64,000 nt of DNA from Hymenolepis diminuta (Eukaryota; Platyhelminthes; Cestoda; Cyclophyllidea; Hymenolepididae): contig CAADRB010000027.1 of NCBI GenBank assembly GCA_900708905.1, forward strand, positions 1,385,850-1,449,849, given 5' to 3'. Of this stretch, positions 49,990 to 62,700 are shown one piece after another. Below the pieces are notes generated by a model. It ran no database searches. It worked only from the letters and a program-made list of their open reading frames with translations, and was not told the DNA's origin. Position 1 is the first letter of the stretch, and every line of letters starts with the position of its first letter. The translations under genes and the position numbers were made by a program.

Positions 49990-50150
49990 ACTTTGAGGAA
50001 TTTTTTCCTGTGGCGGCACAGTGTCCACGTGCGCGTATTTGGCTGCCACGCAGGCAGACTCCCCAGGGAAGTAACCAATTAGCGAGGCCCACGTTGGGCT
50101 AAAGGCCCAGACACGTTGATTGCACACGTGGCGCCCAAAACTGCGGTCAG
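49990..50150 (+). other. GC-rich island containing a TGGCGCCC tRNA-primer-like site
   Basis: This island contrasts with its AT-rich surroundings. It includes a CACACG followed by TGGCGCCC, a sequence like the primer-binding sites of LTR elements that use tRNA-Lys. No LTR ends, gag or pol sequence was recognised around it, so it is only a possible retroelement relic. Confidence 0.2.
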
Positions 50151-51324
50151 GAAGGAAATTGTTACCTGCACCTAACTTTATTTTATTAAATTTTACATAT
50201 TGATTTTTTAAATTTTAAATATTTCAAAAAAGCACAAATTCTTTTCACATAATAAGGACTTCAGCTTCAGCAATCACCTTTCAGCAGCCCGTCTTTGTAT
50301 AGAAACATTGCTGATCGTATATGAGTGACAGCGATCAATCAAATGCCCACATCCTGTCACAAATTTCACGACCACATCCGAACTGTTCTATCCACGCAGA
50401 TGATCCGATTTATTTCATAAATGTAGTTTCAAGATCATAATTATATGAAAGTACTTTTTATGATAATAATCGGTGTCCATAAAATGATTTTTCATCATTT
50501 TAACAACATATTCCATTATTTTCAATTTATTAGCTAGATTTTCGGAAAAATGTCTAATTAATCAACATTGTACATATTTGTCTCACAGAAAGTTTTACGA
50601 TCTGCACGTCGATATCCCAACCAGAAGAAGGAAAAGTACAAGTTCTTATTGTTATTGTCAAAACTTATTGCAGTTCAGTTCGAACTATGTGCAGTATATC
50701 GTAGTTCATACGAGCAATTTAATGGGCAAATGTTATTTTCAATAATAATGCGAAAAAAGGTGACCGTACAGTCTTCCAGGCCTGTCTCTTTCAATGCAGA
50801 ATACACCTTTGTCGAATCCGTATTCTCGATATGATCTTCAAATAAATTGACTCCTAGTATGGTAATAATAACAGCTGATTCCATGCGAATATTTGCCAGG
50901 TAGAGAAATTCCTATTTTCAATAATAGAAGTAAGCAAAGTGAATGCGCTAAGTTTCAATGGATCTAAATACCCAGTTTCTGAATGTTTCAACCAATTACA
51001 AGGCACAACGTATTCTTAATCCCCAGCTGTAAACTACTTCGAGGTGAGAAAAGGTTAAACAACTCTCAAAAGAACTGATGGCTATCTCAACAAGTAATTA
51101 AAAATGATGGAAAATGCTTTTTTGAGTTGATAAAAATACAATATTGAGCATTATACAAGAACAAACTCGAAACTGGGTAGAACGAATAACGACCTCCAAA
51201 ATTTAAGATATTCAATGACTTTCCCAACTATTATTCATTTTCTAAATACGCGAATAAACTGATGAATATTAGAATTACAAATTCTAATAATGCAAATGAA
51301 GTATTTTTATAATAAATGCTGAAG

Positions 51325-51760
51325 GATGATTCTCTATGCATTTTCCAAAATCACTCTTTATTCATCTCTATATGACAATACCTCGGTTTTTCGTCCACGG
51401 AACCGCTGTGATGTCTCTACGTCTTAATGACCTAAAACCCGTATTTTTAATGTCTAAACGTGTTTACTGATTGCTCCCTTTCTGTAACCGTTCCGTTTCA
51501 TTAAAGGTACACCTACATTCACGCCTCACGCACATCCTGCCCAAGTGATTCTCGTAAACTGTCTTTTCAGTTACCTGCTCGTACGCTTCCCACTATTCTC
51601 TTCTCCCCCACATCTCTCGCTCACACTCTTGAATCCTCATCGTGATTTATTCGATACGCTTTGACCCATTCAGCTCTTAGTGTCCAACTTTAAAACTGTT
51701 GTTTGCTACGATTAGCTGCTAGCTATAGTCTCTGCTCCTACAATCAAGATCTGGTTCATG
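51325..51760 (+). repeat. Direct duplication of about 450 bp, second copy
   Basis: Partner of 48440-48900, in the same orientation and about 2.9 kb away. It keeps the same order of blocks, including CTGCTCGTACGCTTCCC and the final ATCTGGTTCATGAG. Confidence 0.65.
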
Positions 51761-52308
51761 AGCTTCTACAACTTTTCTTTGCTAAATGTTTTTGATGTAC
51801 ATTAAACGATTGAGTATGGGATTGAAATCAGTAGATTCGTGCATTTCACTATGAGTCTTGTACAAAGTGAAATCTCTACACAATAACTGTTCATATTTAC
51901 ATCTTGAAGGACTTATTAAAAAATAAATTTTCCGCAGTGCTGTTTTTATTCAAGTGTATTTTACTTTTATGCTACCGTTTTCAGCGGTCCACCATACATA
52001 GTACGTTTATTTCCTCCCTCTCTAATTCGTACAAGCCAAACCTGAAATTTCGATGTGTCTATATTAAATTTTACTAATAAAAAGAAAGTTACTGAGGAGA
52101 AGACAGGTCAGTGAGTATCAAGTTCAATGACGGGCGATGGAGGCAGTTTGAGGGCGAAGTAATTAAAAGAAGAGATCAGAAATCAGAAGAGAAAGGGACT
52201 AATATAGCACCAGTAACCAGGTCAAAATGACGGAGGATAGGGGAAATGTGCTTTCGCTGGCATACATGAGGAGATATGTAAGCGCACGTGGGAGAATGTA
52301 AATTCACG

Positions 52309-52314
52309 TTTATT
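52309..52314 (-). terminator. Poly(A) signal AATAAA for liprin-alpha
   Basis: Minus-strand AATAAA about 180 nt downstream of the stop codon at 52495-52497. Confidence 0.45.
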
Positions 52315-52494
52315 TACAATGTAACCAGTGAAAGATAAGCATGCAGAGAGGGAGGGGCAGTGAAAGATGATGATCAAATGTAATCTGCCAGGTATCCGAT
52401 CACATACGCACAAACGGGCATATAGAGGATAGCACAAATGCATTAGAATTTCAAGTGTGAGTTTACTGAGTAAATATATATGGGGATACGATCC

Positions 52495-55400
52495 CTAGGA
52501 CTTCGCTTTCGAGGGAGGCGGAGGAGCAGCATTCTTCTTTGTTCTGGTAACCAGTGGTTGCGTTGTCATTCCAGGTGTCGAGGGCGTTACAGTGGTGGCA
52601 GCGGCGGTGGTTATTGTACTTGAAGGGACATTTGTTGTAAGGTTTGTAACAGTCGTTGATATAGTTGTTGGGGTTTGGCTATCGGATTTTGATTCCATAC
52701 GCTCTCTTGCCTTTTGCGCAGCCGCGGAGGCGAGCTAAAATAAAAGTATTAAACTATGCTACTGAAATGGTCTAAGTAAAATAGATTGAGTGTTTGCACT
52801 TCTCCTTCGCCCGCTTATTAAAATCTTTTAGAATCAGTTTTAGAAAATGATTTCACACTATCCAAAGTAGATCAAAGTAAATTAAGAATCATGCTTCACA
52901 ACCAATAAGAGCCGCTCAAATTATCTCAGATTGTATTAACAAGCAAAAAAAATATTAATCATGCTTCAGATATTCCACTTTAGTTGTTTACTTTGCTTAA
53001 ACACAAAAAGAGATATTCAAACACCAATCTCAGAACACATCAGAGTTAGAGGAGCAAAAAAGCGGAACATTTAGACATTGGGAAGTTAGCAAATCAATCT
53101 ACCCTCTCATCTTACCCGATTTACCTTCAGTGAGATCTCTGAAAGTTTGAGAAAAAAATACCAACAAGTTTAAAATCACAACACCAGCACAAACAAAGAA
53201 CATGTGTACACGAACTGCATATTAAGGAAGAGTTTACTTACAATAGCAGAGGTGGGAAGATGCGGTTGGCTATCAACCGCCGATTGAGTTATGATGGCAG
53301 CTGACACATTAGTGGCGGCGGCGGAAGGGAGAGATTTCTCGACACTTATAACAGCAGCTACTTCATCGTCCTCTGCGTCGCCATTTTGCGAATGCCCATT
53401 CCCACTTACACCATCAACATCAGTGTCCGAGGAACGATTTCGAGCCGCCGCAGCCGCAGCTGCCTCCATTGCAAGGACACGAGGTGCAGGTCCAAGCGCA
53501 GCTGCCGCAAGAGGAGCCGTAGCACGATAGCGCTGAACCAAGCTCTCCAGTTCTCGAGCGAGAATGAGACGAGCATTGGTTGCTGAGGAGGGAATTTGCA
53601 ATATGAGGGCAAGCTGGTTGGCGTCCACTTCAATGTGGAGACCTAGCAATCCACCATGGACACCAGAACCATTTAGGTGGCTTGCATATTCTCGTAGGCC
53701 GATTTGATCTAGCCAAGCTTGCACACGTTCACAGGTCCATACAAGGAGATCTAAGTACAAGCAATATTGTAGATTATTCAACCCTACTTAAATGATATAA
53801 GTAAGTTTGTTTTATTCTAACCGATATTATCCCGGTGTAGGCTCTCTCTCTGTCTACGTTCCAACTCAGCCCGATCGTAATTAAGACGCTTGAGGCAGAC
53901 AATTCCGTAGAGAAGACTGGTTCTGTGCATGGCGTCTACCATCTTGAGGTGGGTTCGTAGATCCCGTTTGGTGAGATGATCGAGCATTCGAGCATCTACT
54001 AGGCATTCCATAAAGGCGGGTCGGTATTGTGCTAGGCCTAGACCTGGGAGCCATACATTGCCTATCCATTCGTGGTCCATATCACCAAACGCCAAACGGC
54101 TAAAAATAATGTTGTTTTAAAATTTTTTCTTAAAGTACACACAATAGACAATAAGCATACCTTGTATTAGGTCTAGGAGTTGGTGTGGGAGCAGTTAAAG
54201 CTACCATTTCTTGGATAGCTAATCGGAGTTTCAGTCGATGGAGAGGATTACTGATGCCTATTTCCCGTTGGATTTCTTGTTCTGAGAGGGCAGCCATTAT
54301 TGCACCGGACTTCACGTTGGCTCGACAGGCCGCAACATACCACGCCGGCATTCCCACCCACAACTATAAAATATAAAACAATATTACTTAATTAATATAC
54401 GTAGATGACACAACAGCTTTGAGTTACAGTGACTATCTGCGGTCAGTGTAAGTCACAAAGCATAATTCACTTCTTTGGCTTTTGGGAATATTAATAAAAA
54501 TTGAAAAAATTTCTACATTATTTACTGCCGATTTATTTCAGACAGCTTTCAAACTGAGTAGTAATTCTCAAATTAGTGAATAGACAAGTTGCGTTTGTTT
54601 GAGTAAACATCGAGAAGAAAACATATATTGTTTTCTCCTACTCGTGCAAAAAAACAATGAGAAGGCTGAAAGGAATTGTTTGTTCAATCATCCGCTTAAC
54701 GTCTAATCAATAACGTCATCGATTGTGTTTACACACACTCTTAATGGGTATAGAATAATTAAGTCGCATTAATACCAGGATAATTTTAACCCCTAGGGAG
54801 AAATATTAACTCATAAAAATTTAGCCCATTGAACCGATGCATTTTAGTCAAAATGTACAGAAACAGGATACCTCCGATTTTTTATGTGAAGTAATATGAA
54901 TTACGTTAAACTGTCTACAGTTCGAGTAGAAATGTAATAATTTTTCGCTCTAACAATGAGAACTTGTTTTTTCCTTACTTAATGACGGAAGTCTAACTCA
55001 AGTCGTCTGTGTTTTAAGGAAGTTAATCATGTGTCCAGACACTGAGAGATTTAGGATACCGCAATATTACCACAATTGAAATCTCAAAAGGAGAGGAAGT
55101 GAAACCAGACCACCATTACAGTTCATGTTTACATAGCAGAAGATCATGGCTTCGAAGCTCATCGAACCCACCCACAGGAGGACTTAAATAATCACTGTTT
55201 AATCCTAGTCAAGAGCAGGATAGCTAAAGGTAGTGGGTTTCTCACGAAAATGGTTCCGAAGTGTCCAAAATGAATACTGGAGCGGCATTGAGCAGTATAA
55301 AATCACCCTATACATTAGACTAAATTATAGTGGACCGATAGTGCACCCACATCACGTGCAGTGCATATTATAACCGGTTGACATTATAACCTATTTCACT

Positions 55401-56703
55401 TAAAACTGTTTTACAGACGTATGATTTAACGGGAATTTCTCATTCTGCGAACTCAAGTTGACTTCAATCCACTACAACTAAAGAAATGTTTCTCCTTAAC
55501 ATGCAATGTATAAACTTAAACAAAAATTAAGGATAATTTAAACTAATTTTAATATAATTATATTTAAGAAATCCAAAAGAAGTACTTCTGTTTCTTTACT
55601 TGACGTGGGAGAAAAGGGAAACTACGGTAAGTAACGCTATCAGTAGTAACAGACATCTCATAGAAACTTGCGAAAGCAAATAGAAACGAGAAAAGAGAGA
55701 AACATACTATAACCCTACATAAATTTAATATGTCTACAGGATAACAAAAACCAGGGGAAGTAATATGTGTTTTAATGCATAAATTTAGCATAGTAACAAG
55801 AGTAGCTTGTTTAGAAGCAATTTCAATGAATTCATGAAAAAAGAAGTGAGATATATGTGTTCGTCGACGGTGTCGTCAGAGGTCACAAGTTCGAAACTCA
55901 TTGGTCCACATCAAATGCATGGAATCACTGTCTGGTCCAAGAAAGGTTCTCATTTAAAGAGATTTCTGGACACCATCTCTTTAGTTAACACTTTCCCTTC
56001 AAAGACGCAGTAATAAACTATTTCAGATGCGTAGGGTAATCTAAGAGAAAATCATCGGCTCATTCTAACGACCTTCATTAAAACGGTACATTCGTCCTAT
56101 ATACAGCAGGCGGAATAATTGTAGTCGAAATATATCGTAATATCACTTTGGGTCTTATCGCTATTTGGAAAGTTTGCTTCTAAGTTTACCTGATTTCTTC
56201 TTTCCATCAAGAAACCGATTCAAATATGTTCGGTGCATCCAAGCGAAAATCTGGAGCTTCATCTATTATGCACTAAATTTTCGATTATTGGATCTCGACA
56301 CCCGCGCCTAGATATATAGCACCCCACAGAAGGTCTTCTCTCTTCCTCCTCTTCTTATGATTTGAGTAGTTATGGTTTTACAAAGTAAAAGTGAGACTTA
56401 TAAAACTTCCATTTGTTTTACCTTAATCAAGAGATATTACCAAAAGAAAAAAGAAAAGAAAATTTTCTTTCCTACTACCTACCTCAAGCCAGGCGACGAT
56501 AGTCGGTCCATTCCATTGAGCAAATGGAAGGTGGGCTTCCATGGCCTCTTCAAGCAATTCCTCCTTCTTTTTTCGTCGACGCTCTTCTAGAGGCTGGGCT
56601 GCTGGCAAACCGGTTCCAGGAGCAAAGTTGTTCGGTTGTCGGCCGTATTGACCTGCTGTGGCGTAGGGAGATGATTGTAGCATACCATCAGAATCCTCAG
56701 CAT
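52495..56703 (-). CDS. Liprin-alpha (PPFIA/SYD-2 family), C-terminal half with three SAM domains; 5' end missing
   Basis: A presynaptic active-zone scaffold that binds LAR phosphatases and other synaptic proteins. Exons in transcript order: 56703-56483, 54363-54161, 54099-53822, 53750-53242, 52734-52495; 482 codons in phase, including the stop. The first exon starts at an acceptor, so upstream exons with the coiled-coil N-terminus are expected but were not found. SAM1 ([16 protein letters not shown] joined to [20 protein letters not shown]) is split by a 2.1-kb intron. SAM2 ([35 protein letters not shown]) follows. SAM3 begins [16 protein letters not shown] and includes [10 protein letters not shown]. 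All three are very close to the animal consensus. After SAM3 come an Ala-rich stretch, a low-complexity acidic linker, a KARERM basic patch and a Thr/Ser/Pro-rich tail ending PPPPSKAKS. The canonical YSC PDZ-binding end of vertebrate liprin-alpha is absent. Confidence 0.93.
55860..55935 (+). repeat. SINE-like element piece, copy 4
   Basis: Contains TCAGAGGTCACAAGTTCGAAACTC, a B-box-like T arm (AGTTCGAAACTC) preceded by the AGAGGTCAC block seen in the other copies. It lies in liprin-alpha intron sequence. Confidence 0.4.
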
Positions 56704-59700
56704 CTAAATGTGATGCGGAAAAAACCTATTAAAGCAAATGCCCTCTCATACATAGTAAAGCAGTCTAAGATTTAGGTCTAACTTGATTCCCATTTCCTTA
56801 AGCTATTTTTCAAAACTGAAAACACTGAAAAAGCTCACACCCCCAGAGTCAATGCTCTGTCGTAGGATGAGCAATGCACATTCCGCAGCATGCCACAAGG
56901 GCATGCTATCCCGTTAATCTAGGCAGACTCCAGACAGTTGTTTTATAACTGCTACAAATCGACAACTTGAAGCACTTCTGTCTTCTCCTCGAGCATGAGT
57001 CAACTGTAGCCCAGTAATATTTAATGAGCACCAAGATACTATTGGTAGAAATTAGGCTTTATAGCATCAAAATAGTGCCGAAATAGACCTATTCTGCAAA
57101 AACAACTATCCAGGCTATTTGAGCTCTTAGATCGTGTCACTATTCCAGTCTCATTGTCGAAAATACGAATGCTAAGATAAACTCATTTATCTAGGCTCTC
57201 GTATTCATCATTATGTCCGCATTAATTATAGAAACATACAAGGTGTTCGGAAATATAGGGATCTGAGTTTTAAAACTCAGTTTTCTCTAGGGCATTATTT
57301 CTTGTGACCTACGAGAAACCCCCTATAGTTTAAGAAATGAATAATCAGCAAAGCTAAAAAATCAGCAAACATTTTTGTTTCAAGTGAAGGAGTTCCAGTT
57401 TTACGGCAAAACCGGATGTGAAGGAACAAAATACATCTGGTAAAAAATAGAAAGAAACCTCAATACAAGGGAAACCAAAGAGAAACATTCATCTTCTCCA
57501 GTCATTTCATCTCATACATCCGCTGAATCGCAAAAAGTCCCAAAATTAGACCAAACCCGGTACCATCTAAGGGAACTTCCCACTAAATTTCTGTCGAACA
57601 GCATAATAGAAACATGGTTCGGAAATAAGAGAACGTTTGCAAATACGTGCTTTTGCACCTATTTATATAAGGTAAATAATACATCATTTGTAGCAACTAA
57701 TACCTGAAAAAATTAAAACCTGAAAATGAATATCACTAGTCAACCGGTGTATTTGAGAAACCAGAGGTCACGGGATCGATGCACATGAATGTGAATGGCC
57801 AACCACAATCAAAAAAGAGCGGTAGCATGAGAATTTCCCAAAGGAGTAGTTCCAGGATATCTTTCCTTTACTCACGTGTCAAATATTATTAACACTTCTC
57901 CTGATGCGCCTAGAAATTAATTATAAATTGGATGAAAGTTCGGGAATAAGAAAGGGAAAAGGGCCTGATAGGTGAGCAATGACGATTTAATAATGATAAC
58001 ACCGTATTTCGTAATAAGCTACTTCGTTTCGAATAGTAATAATATCAACAGGGCAGCAACATTTTTTCTTCAGAATCAAGTGTAAACTATTGTTCATATG
58101 ACCGTATTGGTGAGGGGGATTCAGGTTCTTTAGTTTCACATAAACGATCATATTTTATGCCTGTATTTAATGACCAACGCCAGGGTAATATAAGCTTCCC
58201 TCTGCAAAATAATTTCCCAAATAAGATAAAAGTATACATGAAAATTTCCCTTCTTGGCTAAACAGAAAGATGAGATGACTGCACGAAATGTTGCACTCAA
58301 AGTGAGTACACCCAATCAAGAGATGTAATAAAAAACAACAGAAGTTGTAGAACCAGTGCTTAGTGTGTGTAAATGAAAGGCCCACTTTGTTGTTTCGGTT
58401 ATAAATTTTTTTCCTCGTTATCTACCTACTACATATAGAGCTTAGTTCTGCTTTGCTCATCAATTACATCCCCCCCACTTCCTTCTTATATATAACCGGC
58501 CCTTCTACTCGCGCACATTTATCAATTAACTAGCCATGGTATTCTTGTCCCATTCTCTGTCTCCTTCCTTTCTTGATTGCGTTGGCGAGGATAACAGTTT
58601 AGTAAGGTTGCTCTGTTTTCAATTTCTCTATTCCTTTAAGCTATAGCATCCTCTCAACAGGAGAGAATTAATTATGCAAAACGGCTACGAACGATAAGAT
58701 GTTGACCTTCCTTGCTTGTGTGGGTGGTTTCATGGGAGTGTTCTCGGGTAATGAGATGCCACCTACTCGGATACCGCCTCCCAACTTGACGAGTGTGGTT
58801 ATTAAGTGGATGCTCACACGTATACACGTTTGTGACAAAATTTAATCAGATGGAATAAAAGAGAAGGCATAAGTGAAGTGCCAGTTATGGTGATAAGATT
58901 TTTCTTATGAATGGAAATTAAAGGTCGAAAAACCACTGGATCTTAGACAATTTCGTTTACGCATGCTAACAGCTGTCACAAGAAGACAGATGGCGCAAAG
59001 GTCACCTACAGGATGTGAATTGTCCATCAGTCTTGAATAACGTTTTCAAGCCTTTCTACGACGTCTTGCTATCAGTTCATTTAGTGAATTGACCGAATTG
59101 TCCAAAAACGAAGGACTTGTCACCTGAAACCACTGTCTCAGAAAGTTAAGTTTCGAAGTCATAAATCTTTCGCGAAACTTTCTCTAATTCAAGTTTTGCA
59201 AATAATTAGTCTGATATTTTACCATTCTTTGACAACAGTTTGCATTAAACAAAACTATTTTACTAAGAATTTTCATAAGTCATCATTGGTTTGACAAACA
59301 TCTTGATTCTATTTCTGAATTTAAAAAGTCCTAATGATATCGAGAAAAATCCAGCTAAATGCATTTAAACAAATGTACAAAGGAAGTACCGCTAATTTAG
59401 TCATTAAAAAGTTCATTTCAACCTCAACAGAAGTGATTGTGAAACGGAGAGGTTAAAATATCTAGGGAAAGTATGAATTATGTTGGGGACTTGTTGTAAA
59501 AATATTACCTTGAAAGTTGACTAAGGATATGGAGAAGTCAATAGTAAAAGTACTATTTGGCAGTAACGGTAATGCCACCAGCATAAAATACTTATTTGAT
59601 ATTAATAACAGTTACTTGTCGAAAGTCCGTTTACGAATTACTTAAATGCCAAAAAAGTCAAATGTAACCTGCATAAAACCTTATTTGAACCCCAGTGATT

Positions 59701-62700
59701 CATTAAACTTGCCACTGTCCTAGCAACAGTTCATGGGAATCGGAAATCATACAATAATTGTGTAAATAAAGTTTCACAGAGGTGTTCATTTAAGGCTAGA
59801 TTAATTAAAGGGGCATCAAAACATCAAAGAGGCTTATAGGTTCCAAAAGAAACCTCTTAATTTTTATTCACAATATGTTTGGTTGTTGAATTAACGGCAT
59901 TCAAGAACTATCGCTAGCGAATCTAAAAAAAGACTCGAGGAGACAGTTGAGAGAGCTCCTATAATTATTGCATGATAATGGCATATTTGTGACATGGGCT
60001 GCAGCATGTCAACTGTTAACTATTCTTTATCGCCCTATTTGTCGATTTACTCCGATCTTCTACCTACCGCATTTTGAATTTCAAATCAGTCTTCCTTAAG
60101 TCATTATAGATTTGTCCAAATTATTTAATGGCCGCATACTGAGTTTCCCTTGACTCAATTCGCCTAACTCTTCAGTTTGCTGGCTGTGAGATAGGGGTCT
60201 TATTTATCCCTTTCTAATACAAGCCTGCACACCATGATTTGTCTCTTTATCGTCCATTACTTGTGGTAGAGCTCTTAGCATTTTAGAGGGGAATGGTTTA
60301 ATAAGATTTATTTATACTACGGTGAGACTCCAAAGCTGTGGCTATCTCGTTCAATAAGCACAACGACGGTCTATAAAAACCGAAACATAGTCATTATTGT
60401 TAACTTATATAAACTAGTGTCATCATGTTATCTTGGCCATTAGAAGAAAAACACTTGCTAGTTTAAACCAAGTAATTACTCTGCAAATAAGAATGACGTC
60501 ACTACCCAACACTTTAAACTTTGTCAATTCAGGTGTTAGCCTTCTCCTACAACTAGACGCATTTGAAATGGATGAAATTAATAGAATGCAAATGAATGCA
60601 AACCTTCGCTCTTGAAAACAAACACCGACTGTAATTGTCATCCACTTTCCACAAAATTTAAGCATCGACCGAACACTTCCAAAATGAAGCCTTTAAGGAC
60701 AAGGAGACCCTTAACACAACCGAAGCTTAGTAGTAATATTGATTTTAAGATGGAAATCTCTCAATCTACCATCTCCACCTCCCTTCAATAAATATTATAT
60801 TGAAAATTATTTTCTCTTCGATACAACCTATTGTTCAAATGTAGTAAACGATAAGATAGTCTCCAGTTCCAGACACATTAAGAAATATCTTAAATGAAAT
60901 CTTAGATTTTTATGTTCTTGTCTCATTAATATCTATTTGACTATTTACTTTGAATAAAATCCCGAGCAAATGTAATTTATTCCCGCAGGCAGACTAAATT
61001 TAGCACCAGACTGAGTGCCAAAGGCGAAATCTACAGCAAAACGAATTATAGTCACACATATTGCGGGACATTAAAACAATCACACATTGATGATTCAACG
61101 TCTACTGCTGTTTGGGTCAAATGATTGGGCAATGCCCAACATGGAAAGAAGTCATTGTATGCAGTGCAATAAAAGTGGATATTCGTGGTACCCCTGTGTC
61201 ATGGCCCGTAGCAAATAAAAAGCATCTGTCTGTTTACTCCTTCCGTGAAGGTTTAACAGTAAATATTGTATCTTATATGTGAATAAAGAAGACTTGAAAA
61301 TACGGAAACCTGAATACTTTTTCATAAAATAGCAAGACAGACTTCTGGGATATATTGATTTAGTAGATGAATAAGGTGACGTTGGGTTTACACTAATAAG
61401 TTATCAAAAAGATGGATAACTCGTCATGGTAAGGAAAACTCTGTAAATGGGTCAGTGGCCCAGCATTATATGGCAGTGGTTCGAGTCCAATTTGAGCACA
61501 TTATTTTAGTTAGAATGAGCAATAGTTAATCAGAGGGAGTTTATGAGACTTTCCCTTTGAATTCAGGCATTTAAAAGACGCCCCTTCGACTCATTAAATA
61601 ATTGAAATGCCAAAGCCACAAGTTAAAGAGAAAACCAACTGTACTCAAACCTTTACTTTGGGTAAAATCTCTAGGAAGCCGTAAATGTGCCTATAATCAA
61701 ATTGACTTTGTAACTTCTATTCCAATCGGTAAGTTAAATAAACACTGCAATGAAATATCACACATAGCTTTTCTGATTTAACGTATACCTCACGGAATGG
61801 GCGAGAGATTCGTAAAGTCACTGACCTTCTTATTAAAATATCATTATTCTCCAGTTTTCACATTCGCCTACGAAACCAAAAAGTACTTACAGATTACTGT
61901 GTCATCGAAATTGTGTTCCCATTCGCACTTTTAATGCGCTTATAAAGAATAAACATATTCTTCACCAAACTAACTGGAGGATAAAGAATCACCCTAAAAT
62001 TAGCAAAGGAGTTGAGATATCAAGTGAATTCATAGAGCTAATATAAAAAAGGAAATGAAAACCAGTTGAATTAATTGAACAGCCACTCTGATGAGGTAAA
62101 GCTGCTCGATACAGATCAGTTTAATCGACCATTGTTCAACCAGACATAGTCGGTAAAGTCTAGAGTTCGCTCTGATCGTCTATCTGTTATTGACTGTAAC
62201 AGGAAACAAATAAATCGAGATGGCATGATTAACCGTAGAACCGAATAAACAGATCGACCGGCTCTGAAATCATGAACGCAATCTCGTCCATAAGCCTGGT
62301 CATTAATTCATGAACTTTGAATTTTAGGACATTACAAAGTAAACTCTACTCCTTATGATAATATGGATAACTCAATGATTCCATAATAAAAAAAGCAAGA
62401 CTCGTGATACCTGGACGTTTTCTTAACCCTTTTTCCTCGTTTCACACCTTAGTGAACTCGTTTGTTGTTCCCCTTATTCAGGTGAGTTCGAATAATTAAA
62501 ATGATAAAAATTTTTTCGCAATGACATGGGCAAAAAATAGTAAAAGTCTAACTTTAGCTACCTCATCTCTGTCAAGTTAAAACTCTAAGGTGCTGAATAT
62601 CGCATAAGAACACTTGTCTTCTCAACTATTAGTGGAGAAATTAATTGGGGCGGAAATACCTACCCTTCCTGATCAAAAAACCGGTTAGTAAGTATTGGAC

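Noticed and set aside
61441..61500. A functional tRNA gene, because of the GGTTCGAGTCC T-arm motif
   Set aside because: No acceptor, D or anticodon stems can be paired at tRNA spacing; best seen as a decayed tRNA-derived repeat.
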